From Bog-159 sp035602155 (GTDB lineage Bacteria > Acidobacteriota > Terriglobia > Bryobacterales > Bryobacteraceae), in contig DATNMW010000212.1 of assembly GCA_035602155.1 (NCBI GenBank), positions 1 through 13,108 on the forward strand: a stretch of DNA of 13,108 nt. Direction: 5' to 3'. A program made the position numbers and the translations under genes. Of this stretch, positions 1-6,282 are shown piece after piece. The first letter of the stretch is position 1. Each line of letters begins with the position of its first letter. The notes beneath the pieces are model-generated. The model had not been told where the DNA came from, did not search any database, and worked only from the letters and a program-made list of their open reading frames with translations.

Positions 1-1
1 G

Positions 2-139
2 GATCTGGTGTGGGAAGAAAACGCGACGGCGCAGGTAAGCGTGAACTACTATGGGGGTGCAGGAGGAGCCACGTTGATCGGCTGGAACTGGCTGAATGAA
101 GCCGGGTCACCCGGGTGGACGGTCGTGGTCCCCAGATAA
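2..139 (+). CDS. C-terminal end of an FG-GAP/VCBS-like repeat protein (5' truncated by window)
   Basis: An open frame runs in from the left edge and stops at TAA 137-139, giving 45 residues. It begins DLVWEENATAQVSVNYYGG and ends GWNWLNEAGSPGWTVVVPR. The pattern 'DLVW-[EQ]-N-x-[AT]-T-x-Q-V-x-V-x-YYGG-x-x-G-A-x-x-x-GWNWLN-x-x-G-x-PGW' matches, as I recall it, the beta-propeller-like FG-GAP/VCBS repeats of acidobacterial secreted proteins, where each unit lies between 'D-x-N-G-D-G' calcium loops. Here the protein stops where the next loop would begin, so this would be the last blade. Such proteins are normally exported and surface-associated; the export signal lies outside the window. Family assignment rests on one repeat only. 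Confidence 0.6.
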   Translation, partial: DLVWEENATAQVSVNYYGGAGGATLIGWNWLNEAGSPGWTVVVPR

Positions 140-331
140 ATCCGGCATTCGGCTTAGGAATGCTCGCACGGATATCCAAGGGCAGCGTGCCGCGATTAAT
201 GCCCCCAAAAGAGTTGGATGGATACCCACAAATAGGGGGTTTGTATAGGGTATGCTCTCAAGTAATTCTAGGGTTAATACCTATTGAGACTGGGAATGCA
301 CTTAGGATAGCCGAGGAGTTTTCTGAGAACA
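140..331. other. Gene-poor intergenic stretch, lower GC
   Basis: No convincing gene on either strand. The stretch is visibly richer in A/T than its neighbours (roughly 225-300). It has no clear rho-independent terminator after the stop at 139 and no unambiguous promoter. TTGTAT near 241 followed about 16 bases later by TAATTC is a possible but weak sigma-70 pair. It may carry the promoter of the small ORF at 332-499. Confidence 0.4.
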
Positions 332-499
332 ATGTCGCCACAACGCGCTTTTCCTCCCCCGAACGCAGCGCTTCTGAAGCTTCAACACAGACGCTCAGAG
401 CTCGATAACGCCATCCGGCTGCTTGAAGAGATCAGGCTCATTCGCCTGCGACGGCCTCCAAAACTGGCTGCCATCATCTCCAAAGTGCGGGCCGCGTAG
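332..499 (+). CDS. Possible small basic helical protein, 55 aa
   Basis: An ATG at 332 opens a 55-codon frame ending at TAG 497-499. The product has a proline-containing N-terminus, then a charged amphipathic helix around residues 13-39 (with SELDNAIRLLEEI), then a basic RRPP segment and a short helical tail. I recall that acidobacterial genomes contain many small ORFs with the plan 'R-x-E-L-D-x-A-I-x-x-L-E' followed by a basic 'RRGRPP' tail, so the shape argues for a real gene. Against it, the purine-rich GAGGAG at 313-318 is 13 bases from the ATG, longer than optimal, and the frame is short. Function unknown; a DNA-associated role is only a guess from the basic tail. Confidence 0.4.
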   Translation: MSPQRAFPPPNAALLKLQHRRSELDNAIRLLEEIRLIRLRRPPKLAAIISKVRAA

Positions 500-536
500 G
501 GATCCCCTCGGCGTACCCACGATGTATGATGGGTTC

Positions 537-1199
537 ATGCACTGCCGCGCCGCTCTACTGTTTTCAGCCGTGGCGGGAACACTGGCGGCCCAATCTGGCA
601 CGACTCCGAAAGCCTCTGTGCAGGATTACCCCGCGCACGCGACCGCGGAGAAACTGTCGATCGGCGCGGAGTACCTGGTGCACAGCTTCTCCAGCGGCCG
701 AGAGATGTTCATCGCCAAGGACTACCTTGTGGTGGAGGTCGCGCTCTACCCGGCCAACGGCGACAGCCTGCTGGTTAGTTCCGGCCAGTTCGGTTTGCGC
801 GTCAACGGCCGTAGCCAGGCGCTGCCCCCGCACGCTCCGGAAGCGGTGGCACACTCGCTCAAGTACCCGGATCGGGATACCGGTCCGCACACCGTAGCCG
901 CAGTGGGTCCCGTCATCTTCGGCCAGCCGGCGCCGGCCGAGCGGTTCCCGGGCGATCCGAATGCCCGAACCGCTCCGCCCCTTCCGCGTGCACCCGACGA
1001 TAACCCCAGCGGGTTGGACAAAGAGCCGCCCGTTAAGCCGGAGGAGTTGGTGGTGCAAGCGGCCCTGCCCGACGGCGAGCATCACGGACCAACCAGCGGG
1101 TTCCTGTATTTTCCCTATCGCGGCAACGTCGGCCGCATTCGCTCGTTGGAATTGGTGTTCGCCGGACCGGGCGGCAGCATTGCGCTGCCGCTGATGTAA
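537..1199 (+). CDS. Exported protein of unknown function, 220 aa
   Basis: The predicted protein starts with a short hydrophobic signal peptide (MHCRAALLFSAVAG, probable cleavage after the LAAQ segment near residue 19), so it is probably periplasmic or secreted. Mature residues 20-110 look like a beta-rich domain (YLVVEVALYP, FGLRVNGR). A proline-rich, disordered-looking linker at about 120-170 leads to a second short beta-rich part (FLYFPYRGNVGRIRSLELVF) near the C-terminus. I recognise no catalytic motif and no named family. ATG 537 was chosen because it puts the signal peptide at the N-terminus; ATG 522 in the same frame adds only five residues and is also possible. Neither has a good Shine-Dalgarno sequence. 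The gene ends 22 bases before the next frame on the same strand, so both are probably co-transcribed. Confidence 0.72.
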   Translation: MHCRAALLFSAVAGTLAAQSGTTPKASVQDYPAHATAEKLSIGAEYLVHSFSSGREMFIAKDYLVVEVALYPANGDSLLVSSGQFGLRVNGRSQALPPHAPEAVAHSLKYPDRDTGPHTVAAVGPVIFGQPAPAERFPGDPNARTAPPLPRAPDDNPSGLDKEPPVKPEELVVQAALPDGEHHGPTSGFLYFPYRGNVGRIRSLELVFAGPGGSIALPLM

Positions 1200-1221
1200 C
1201 CGGCCTGGCACGCTGAAGGAG

Positions 1222-2286
1222 TTGTACACTAATGGGTTGGCCGCCGCCGCTCAAGCCGCCCCGCAACCCCTATTTCCGCCAGCCGCTCCACGCCCGGCGC
1301 ATCGCTGGATCGTCACCCGCGGCATAGACCTGGCGTTCGTCATCGGCAGCGCCTTGGCCGGTTATGCGTACTTGGTGGCGAACGTGGCGCTGCACGTCCC
1401 GATTTCTCTTCTCTGGTGGTTCTGGTCGGTGGGCTTCGATGGCACCCACATCTTCGGCACCGCCTCGCGCACCTTCTTCGATAGCGAAGCGCGCCATACC
1501 CGCCGCGCCCTGCTGTTCGGCAGCGCGGCGTTCTTCTTCGCCCTGGGGCCTGTGCTGGTGCTGCTGGGCGGCAAGGCCGTGCTTACCCTGATCGTGGCCG
1601 TTTGGGCATACTACCATGTGATCCGCCAGCACTACGGCATCATGGTGCTGTACAAGGTGAAAAACCGCGATTTCGCCAGGCTGGACAACTTCCTGGACCG
1701 CTGGTTTCTCGGCGTGATGACGGTGTTTCCCCCATTCCATCGGTTCTTCATTCACCACCCGGAGGAACTGGGACTGCGCATCTCATTCCAGCGCCTCGAG
1801 CCTGCCCTGTGGACGCTGGTGGCTGCCACCGCGCTTGTCTATCTGGGCCGGCAGGCCGTGCGCACCCGCCGCCGCGATCCGGTGGACCTGCCGAAGTTCC
1901 TGCTGTTCGCGGGTGTGATCCCGCTGCACTGGCTGACTTTCGCCTACATGAGCTGGATGGGCGCCGTGCCCACGGTCACCATCGTTCACAACCTGCAGTA
2001 TCACGCGCTGATCTGGTTCCATAACCGTAACCGCTACGGCGCCGCGTCCCCAGGGGGCAGTCACGGCCGCATCCCGCAAGCGGTCTCGCGCAGCCTGCTG
2101 AATTATGTGCTGGTGGCGCTGGTCTTTAGCGCGCTCTACCGTGTGCCTGGCTTCCAGTTGGGCCGGACATCCGACCTGGCCTTCGGCTTCTTCTGCGGCT
2201 TCGGCCTGACCCACTATTACCTCGATAGCAAGATCTGGCGCGTACGCAGCGATCCGGCGCTTCGCCAGGCGCTGCAGTTGGGATAA
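1222..2286 (+). CDS. Histidine-rich multi-pass membrane protein of unknown function
   Basis: Up to 354 residues with about eight to ten hydrophobic segments (approximately 36-54, 58-70, 97-118, 119-135, 160-172, 196-208, 225-247, 291-305, 319-330). Histidines cluster next to predicted membrane edges: H76 in DGTHIFGTASR, H132 and H137 in YYHVIRQHYG, H173/H178/H179, H236, H256-H261-H267 in HNLQYHALIWFHNRNR, and H331 in THYYLDSKIWR. This layout recalls integral-membrane metal or cofactor-binding enzymes such as the Brp/Blh-type carotenoid oxygenases or membrane di-iron proteins, but I cannot assign it to any of them. No ATG lies in frame near the beginning. The listed start is TTG 1222; TTG 1237 is the alternative. 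AAGGAG at 1215-1220 is too close to the first and too far from the second, but well placed for the out-of-frame ATG at 1232, so the N-terminus is uncertain. It follows the exported-protein gene by 22 bases. Confidence 0.8.
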   Translation: MYTNGLAAAAQAAPQPLFPPAAPRPAHRWIVTRGIDLAFVIGSALAGYAYLVANVALHVPISLLWWFWSVGFDGTHIFGTASRTFFDSEARHTRRALLFGSAAFFFALGPVLVLLGGKAVLTLIVAVWAYYHVIRQHYGIMVLYKVKNRDFARLDNFLDRWFLGVMTVFPPFHRFFIHHPEELGLRISFQRLEPALWTLVAATALVYLGRQAVRTRRRDPVDLPKFLLFAGVIPLHWLTFAYMSWMGAVPTVTIVHNLQYHALIWFHNRNRYGAASPGGSHGRIPQAVSRSLLNYVLVALVFSALYRVPGFQLGRTSDLAFGFFCGFGLTHYYLDSKIWRVRSDPALRQALQLG

Positions 2287-2298
2287 GTTTGTGTAACA

Positions 2299-2336
2299 TG
2301 CAGGCCGATTTCCAATCGGCGCGCAGGGCCATCCTG
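2299..2336. repeat. REP-like palindromic element ('ADWKSA'-type) between convergent genes
   Basis: Positions 2304-2320 form a perfect 7-bp stem with a 3-base loop (GCCGATT-TCC-AATCGGC). A second smaller stem follows, GCAGG/CCTGC, at about 2323-2337. On the minus strand the segment translates as RADWKSA and on the plus strand as QADFQSAR. These signature peptides appear in spurious ORFs across Acidobacteria, Verrucomicrobia and Planctomycetes, where this kind of palindrome is dispersed between genes (recalled knowledge, not searched). It sits exactly between two converging genes, so it could serve as a bidirectional transcription barrier. No T-run follows, so it is not a classical terminator. 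Confidence 0.55.
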
Positions 2337-2342
2337 CCCCGC

Positions 2343-4463
2343 TTATTCCACCCAGACCGTAACTGTATTGCTCGCCACGCCCGCCACACTTACGATCACC
2401 GGCAGCGTCACCGGCGCCGCGCCCGCTACGCCGGAGGGCAGTGCGAGGTTGACCTGCCACAGCCCCGCGAACCCCGGCGCCAGGCCGGCAAACAGCACAT
2501 CCGCCGGCGTGCCACCCACCGTCGCTGTAACTTTAGCCGAGACGTACGACAACGTATCGGCGCTTGCTGCGGCGCCCGTCGGCACTGCCGGAGACACGGC
2601 GCCCAAGCCCGTTCCGAACAGCAGAACGGCCTGGCCCGGCCCGGCCGGATTATCCTGCGAGTTCACCGCATAGTCCTGGTTCAACGCCGCCGCCTCCGGA
2701 CTGCCATAAAGTGTGAAGATGGCAGGCCCGGCCGCGGCGATGGTCACCGTCTGCGACGCCGTTACGCCAGCGTGAGTCACAGTTAGAGTCGCGCTGCCGG
2801 GGGCAACCTCCCATGGGACCTGCGCGTTGATCTGCGACGGCGAAACGTAGGCCAAGGGCGCGGCGATCCCGCCAATCTCCACACTTGCGGCCGCCATCGT
2901 GGCGGGCAGCGGCAATAGCAGCGGCTGCTGCGCCTGCGCCGCCAGGTTCACGCCGTAGATCGAAAACAACTCGCCCGGACTCAAAGCCGCTTGCGGCGCA
3001 GCCGCGTTGATCGCTCCGTTCGCCGGAAACGCCGGCGCCGGCACCGCCCATTCATAAGTCGCCACGGCGCCCGCCGGCAAGGTATCGGTAAAGTTGCCGC
3101 CATTCCAGGTCACCGCAAAGGTGGAACTGCCGGATGCCGCGTTCAGCACCAGCAGCACGATCGACCCATCCGGATTTTGAAATGCCACGTCCTCCAGCGA
3201 GCCGGAGCCGTAAGTATTCGAATCGATGCGATAAGCGCCCGGTTGCACGAACTTACCCAAGTGGCCCAGCACATAGTACTCCACGTTGCGCGTGATCAGC
3301 GGCGGAGTGACGCTATCGTCCACCGTCACCACGCCCCGGCATGCGGTGCATCCGCCATTCTGCGGACCGGAATTCTGGTCCAACGCGACGTTCCAGAGAG
3401 TCACTCCGCGCGCCCAGTTGCGCGTGGCCCCGATCAACAGGTTCTCCGCGTTCCAGGCCAGGTCGCCCGCGAAACTGAACCCCACCGTTCCGGAACACTC
3501 TGTGAACCAGATGTCCTTCGTCGGGTAAGCCTGTTTCACCTGCGATTGCGCGACCACGCCGCCGGCATAGCAATGAAAGGAACTGCCCGCCAGATAGCCA
3601 TACGCCGCGCTGTCGGCCAGCAGCGCTTCGGGATATTGCGGCTGGTCCCAGTTGTGTTCGTAGCCGAAGATCTTTACACCGCCAAGCCCAGCCCCCACCA
3701 GCGCCGGCCCCAGGTAGTTGCCTATGAAGTTAGCTTCGTCTGAGCTGGACACGTAGGCGGAGGGATAAGAGGTGGTGGAGTTGAGCGGCTCGTTCTGCAT
3801 GGAAACGGCGTAGACCGGAATGCCGTGCTGTTGGTACGCGTCGATGAAGCGCGTAAAGTACTGCGCCAAGCTCGGAAAATCGGCGGCCGCTATGTTGCCG
3901 CCATTCATCGTACCGGTGGTTTTCATCCATGCGGGTGGACTCCAGGGCAGCGCGTGTACCTTGAGCGATGGGTTGATCGCCAGCGCCTGTTGCAGCAGCG
4001 GGATCAGGTAGGTCTGGTCGTGCGCGATGGAGAACTGCGCTAAGTTCGGATCGCTCTGGCCGGAGGGTGCGTCGTCATAGCTATAGTCTCCGCTGGCGGA
4101 GAAGTCGCTGGCGCCCATCGGCTGGCGCAGTATGCCAATGCCGATACCCGCGTTCGGATCGAATAAACTCTGCATTAGCGCATCGCGCTGCGGCTCCGTC
4201 AGATCGTTCCAAATGACCCAGCCCGCCGAATCGGTGAGCGAAGCGCCCACGCCGTCCATTTGCTGATACATCGTGCTGCCATCCACCGCGATGGTGAAGG
4301 CGGGCGAACCGGCCGGAGGACCTGGCGCGAAAGTAAGTCCCGGCGATCTTTGTGCCAGCAGCTTGGATTGATCCCCGTCGGTCTCGAAGACCTGCACGTT
4401 CTGCCCTGGCGCCGGCAACACCGCAGCCAGAACGGTGAACAAAACCGTAAGCCCCACCCGCAT
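2343..4463 (-). CDS. Secreted GH30-family glycoside hydrolase with C-terminal TIGR03437-type module
   Basis: 706 residues from ATG 4463, chosen because a clean signal peptide follows (MRVGLTVLFTVLAAVLPAPG) and because it avoids overlap with the divergent gene. Residues about 60-395 form a GH30 TIM barrel: DGVGASLTDSAGW early, then LKVHALPWSPPAWMKT, the acid/base Glu225 in SMQNEP and the nucleophile Glu322 in WFTECSG. A beta-sandwich GH30 C-terminal domain follows at about 395-475 (VLGHLGKFVQPGAYRI, then beta strands). Residues about 480-705 (ALSPGELFSIYGVNLA, YVSPSQINAQVPWEV, GPGQAVLLFGTGLG, GLAPGFAGLWQVN) match the Solibacter-type C-terminal module TIGR03437, of unknown role and probably for surface attachment or display. 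GH30 enzymes are retaining beta-glycosidases (glucosylceramidase, beta-1,6-glucanase, xylanase by subfamily); the substrate cannot be fixed here. It is convergent with the membrane-protein gene and divergent from mtnA, with only 38 bp between starts. Confidence 0.9.
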   Translation of the reverse strand: MRVGLTVLFTVLAAVLPAPGQNVQVFETDGDQSKLLAQRSPGLTFAPGPPAGSPAFTIAVDGSTMYQQMDGVGASLTDSAGWVIWNDLTEPQRDALMQSLFDPNAGIGIGILRQPMGASDFSASGDYSYDDAPSGQSDPNLAQFSIAHDQTYLIPLLQQALAINPSLKVHALPWSPPAWMKTTGTMNGGNIAAADFPSLAQYFTRFIDAYQQHGIPVYAVSMQNEPLNSTTSYPSAYVSSSDEANFIGNYLGPALVGAGLGGVKIFGYEHNWDQPQYPEALLADSAAYGYLAGSSFHCYAGGVVAQSQVKQAYPTKDIWFTECSGTVGFSFAGDLAWNAENLLIGATRNWARGVTLWNVALDQNSGPQNGGCTACRGVVTVDDSVTPPLITRNVEYYVLGHLGKFVQPGAYRIDSNTYGSGSLEDVAFQNPDGSIVLLVLNAASGSSTFAVTWNGGNFTDTLPAGAVATYEWAVPAPAFPANGAINAAAPQAALSPGELFSIYGVNLAAQAQQPLLLPLPATMAAASVEIGGIAAPLAYVSPSQINAQVPWEVAPGSATLTVTHAGVTASQTVTIAAAGPAIFTLYGSPEAAALNQDYAVNSQDNPAGPGQAVLLFGTGLGAVSPAVPTGAAASADTLSYVSAKVTATVGGTPADVLFAGLAPGFAGLWQVNLALPSGVAGAAPVTLPVIVSVAGVASNTVTVWVE

Positions 4464-4501
4464 ATCTGTTATTTTAGGCCCATGCTGGAAGATGGTGGTG
4501 A

Positions 4502-5539
4502 ATGGTAGAAACAATCGAATGGACCCCGGCGGGCGTAGTGATGATCGACCAGACGCGCCTGCCCCTGCACGAGGAGTACGTCACTTGCCGGACCTATGAA
4601 GACGTGGCCGCGGCCATCCGCAGCATGGTGATTCGCGGCGCGCCAGCGATCGGCGTAGCGGCTGCCATGGGGGTGGCGCTGGGTGTAGCGCACGCAGACG
4701 GCAGCGATATGGACGCGCAGGTGGAGCACATTTGCGATACGCTGGCGCGCACCCGCCCGACGGCCGTCAACTTGTTCTGGGCGCTGGGCCGCATGCGAAA
4801 GCTCTATCACTCGCTACGCGGCCTGCCACTGCCCGAAATCCGCGAGCGGCTGGCGGCCGAAGCGAAGCTAATCCGGCTGGAGGATATCGCCATCAACCAT
4901 GCCATCGGACGCCACGGCGCGGCACTGGTTCCCGATAACAAAACGGTGCTCACGCATTGCAACGCCGGAGCCCTGGCGACTGCGGGCTATGGCACCGCGC
5001 TGGGGGTGATCCGCGCGGCCGTGGAATCCGGCAAGAAGGTGGATGTCTTCGCCGACGAGACGCGCCCGTTCCTGCAAGGCGCGCGCCTGACCGTCTGGGA
5101 ATTGCAGCAGGACCACATCCTCGCCACGCTGATCACGGACAACATGGCCGGCCATTTCCTGAAATCCGGACGCATCGGCTGCGTGGTGGTGGGCGCCGAC
5201 CGCATCGCCGCCAATGGCGACGTGGCCAACAAGATTGGCACTTACTCGGTGGCGGTGCTGGCGAAGGAAAACGGCGTGCCATTCTTCGTCGCCGCGCCTA
5301 TCTCAACTCTGGATCTGACGCTCGACTCGGGCGATAAGATCCCCATCGAGAGGCGGCCGGATGCAGAGGTGACGCACGTGTTCGGCACTGCGGTGGCTCC
5401 TGAGGGCACGCCGGTCGAGAACCCGGCGTTCGACGTGACGCCCAACCGGTATGTGACGGCTATTATTACCGAGCGGGGCGTGGCGCGCGCGCCGTATACG
5501 GAATCGCTGCGGAAGCTGGCTTCGGAACCGCCAGGGTGA
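4502..5539 (+). CDS. mtnA: S-methyl-5-thioribose-1-phosphate isomerase
   Basis: 345 residues, full length for the family. The cytoplasmic enzyme isomerises 5-methylthioribose-1-phosphate to 5-methylthioribulose-1-phosphate in the methionine salvage pathway; the family is related to eIF2B alpha/beta/delta subunits. Visible signatures are RGAPAIGVAAAMG (residues 45-57), HCNAG with catalytic Cys153, and VVGADRIAANGDVANKIGTY with catalytic Asp233. The last two correspond to Cys160 and Asp240 of the Bacillus subtilis enzyme with the same 80-residue spacing. PISTLD follows, then the usual C-terminal NPAFDVTPNRYVTAIITERG. The start at 4502 gives the standard N-terminus; its ribosome-binding site is weak (GGTGGTGA directly before the ATG). 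No other salvage gene is adjacent. The only neighbour that could share its promoter region is the divergent glycosidase. Confidence 0.96.
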   Translation: MVETIEWTPAGVVMIDQTRLPLHEEYVTCRTYEDVAAAIRSMVIRGAPAIGVAAAMGVALGVAHADGSDMDAQVEHICDTLARTRPTAVNLFWALGRMRKLYHSLRGLPLPEIRERLAAEAKLIRLEDIAINHAIGRHGAALVPDNKTVLTHCNAGALATAGYGTALGVIRAAVESGKKVDVFADETRPFLQGARLTVWELQQDHILATLITDNMAGHFLKSGRIGCVVVGADRIAANGDVANKIGTYSVAVLAKENGVPFFVAAPISTLDLTLDSGDKIPIERRPDAEVTHVFGTAVAPEGTPVENPAFDVTPNRYVTAIITERGVARAPYTESLRKLASEPPG

Positions 5540-5728
5540 CCGGCGCGCGCGTGGGGCCGATGCGGATTTTAGATGGTATCGGAAGTGGTCTCCCGAAGGT
5601 CTTGGCCAAGTTCAAACACATATATGACTCATATGGGAGATTGTCGGAAAAGGGGGCATGCTTGGTCCTCCCCAGTGTTCGGGACACCTTCTTCTTCCCA
5701 ACAGGAATAGCGCTCGGCTGGACGAACG
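5540..5728. other. Intergenic region between mtnA and hicB
   Basis: About 190 bases without a supported gene and with lower GC around 5560-5700. A plus-strand frame from ATG 5560 looks protein-like for some 60 codons but then continues as the antisense of hicB, so it is not accepted. No hairpin with a T-run is seen after mtnA. The composition shift fits the left edge of a small acquired patch carrying hicAB. Confidence 0.35.
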
Positions 5729-5962
5729 TCATGAATCGGCCACACCGGCGACTTCCACGTAATCGACCGACGTGCGTGGTCCCGGAATCGGTTCGCCGAC
5801 CTCACGCATGGCCTCGAATTGCGCGATCATGGCGTCCTGAAAGTTCCGTCGCGTCTCTTCCTCAGTGTCGCCGACGGCCACACATCCGGAAACATCCGGC
5901 GAGTAGGCAGAATAGCCCGTCCCTGTCGGTTCAATGACTACCGGATAGCGTCTCGCGCTCAT
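5729..5962 (-). CDS. hicB: HicB-family antitoxin, short form
   Basis: 77 residues from ATG 5962. The sequence RRYPVVIEPTGTGYSAYSPDVSGCVAVGDTEEETRRNFQDAM is the partly degraded RNase-H-like fold of HicB antitoxins, with the usual D-x-x-G-C-V-x-x-G-D-T-x-E-E core and a following helix. HicB binds and neutralises HicA. This version ends right after the fold (residues 65-77, VDYVEVAGVADS) and has no C-terminal ribbon-helix-helix or helix-turn-helix, so autoregulation through its own DNA-binding domain is not evident. ATG 5962 overlaps the hicA stop as ATGA and lies about 10 bases from an AAGG, good coupling geometry. ATG 5971 is in frame but only one base from that AAGG, so 5962 is preferred. It is translated after hicA in one transcript. 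Confidence 0.88.
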   Translation of the reverse strand: MSARRYPVVIEPTGTGYSAYSPDVSGCVAVGDTEEETRRNFQDAMIAQFEAMREVGEPIPGPRTSVDYVEVAGVADS

Positions 5963-6150
5963 TTCAGCCATGCCTTCTTGAGTCTAGCATTCAAGGTGCC
6001 TGGCGCGAATTCCTTGCCATCATTGCCCGGCACGGTGATCACGGAAATTTGGTTCGGGTGCCTGAAGCGCCGGTGGCTGCCCCTTGATCGCGTCTCCACC
6101 CATCCGTGCTTCTCGAGCAAACGAATTACCTCGCGTACTTTCAATGGCAT
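5959..6150 (-). CDS. hicA: HicA-family mRNA interferase toxin
   Basis: 63 residues, typical HicA length. The small double-stranded-RNA-binding-like fold is visible as KVREVIRLLEKHGWVETRSRGSHRRF, then a strand (ISVITVPG), then GTLNARLKKAWL. Catalytic His26 sits in the conserved G-S-H motif and the C-terminal helix starts at the usual G-T-L. HicA toxins are ribosome-independent ribonucleases that cleave mRNA and are kept inactive by HicB. The gene is first in the pair and overlaps hicB by 4 bases (ATGA), so the antitoxin is translationally coupled. The ribosome-binding site is weak (TTGAAG upstream of the ATG). Flanking genes are housekeeping or operonic, so the pair looks like an accessory insertion. 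Confidence 0.9.
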   Translation of the reverse strand: MPLKVREVIRLLEKHGWVETRSRGSHRRFRHPNQISVITVPGNDGKEFAPGTLNARLKKAWLK

Positions 6151-6282
6151 AACGCTTCAAGGCCACTGTCGAGAGTTGTCCGGTTGGTGGGAACCCGAGC
6201 CACGAATGCCTCTAACCGTTCTTTAGCAAACCGCTCCCTTACGGTCTCGGCTCGGCAACGCACAAGCCGCGGGAAATGAAGC

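Noticed and set aside
115..408. 97-codon plus-strand frame over the intergenic region
   Set aside because: It overlaps the end of the repeat-protein gene in another frame, has no ribosome-binding site and reads as low-quality, mixed composition.
4464..4514. 17-residue N-terminal extension of the GH30 protein
   Set aside because: It would bury the signal peptide and overlap the divergent mtnA start; ATG 4463 gives a normal export signal.
5560..5937. Plus-strand frame from ATG 5560 (MRILDGIGSGLPKVLAKF...)
   Set aside because: The first 60 codons look mildly protein-like, but the frame continues as the antisense of hicB, becomes Arg/Pro-rich there, and lacks a ribosome-binding site.
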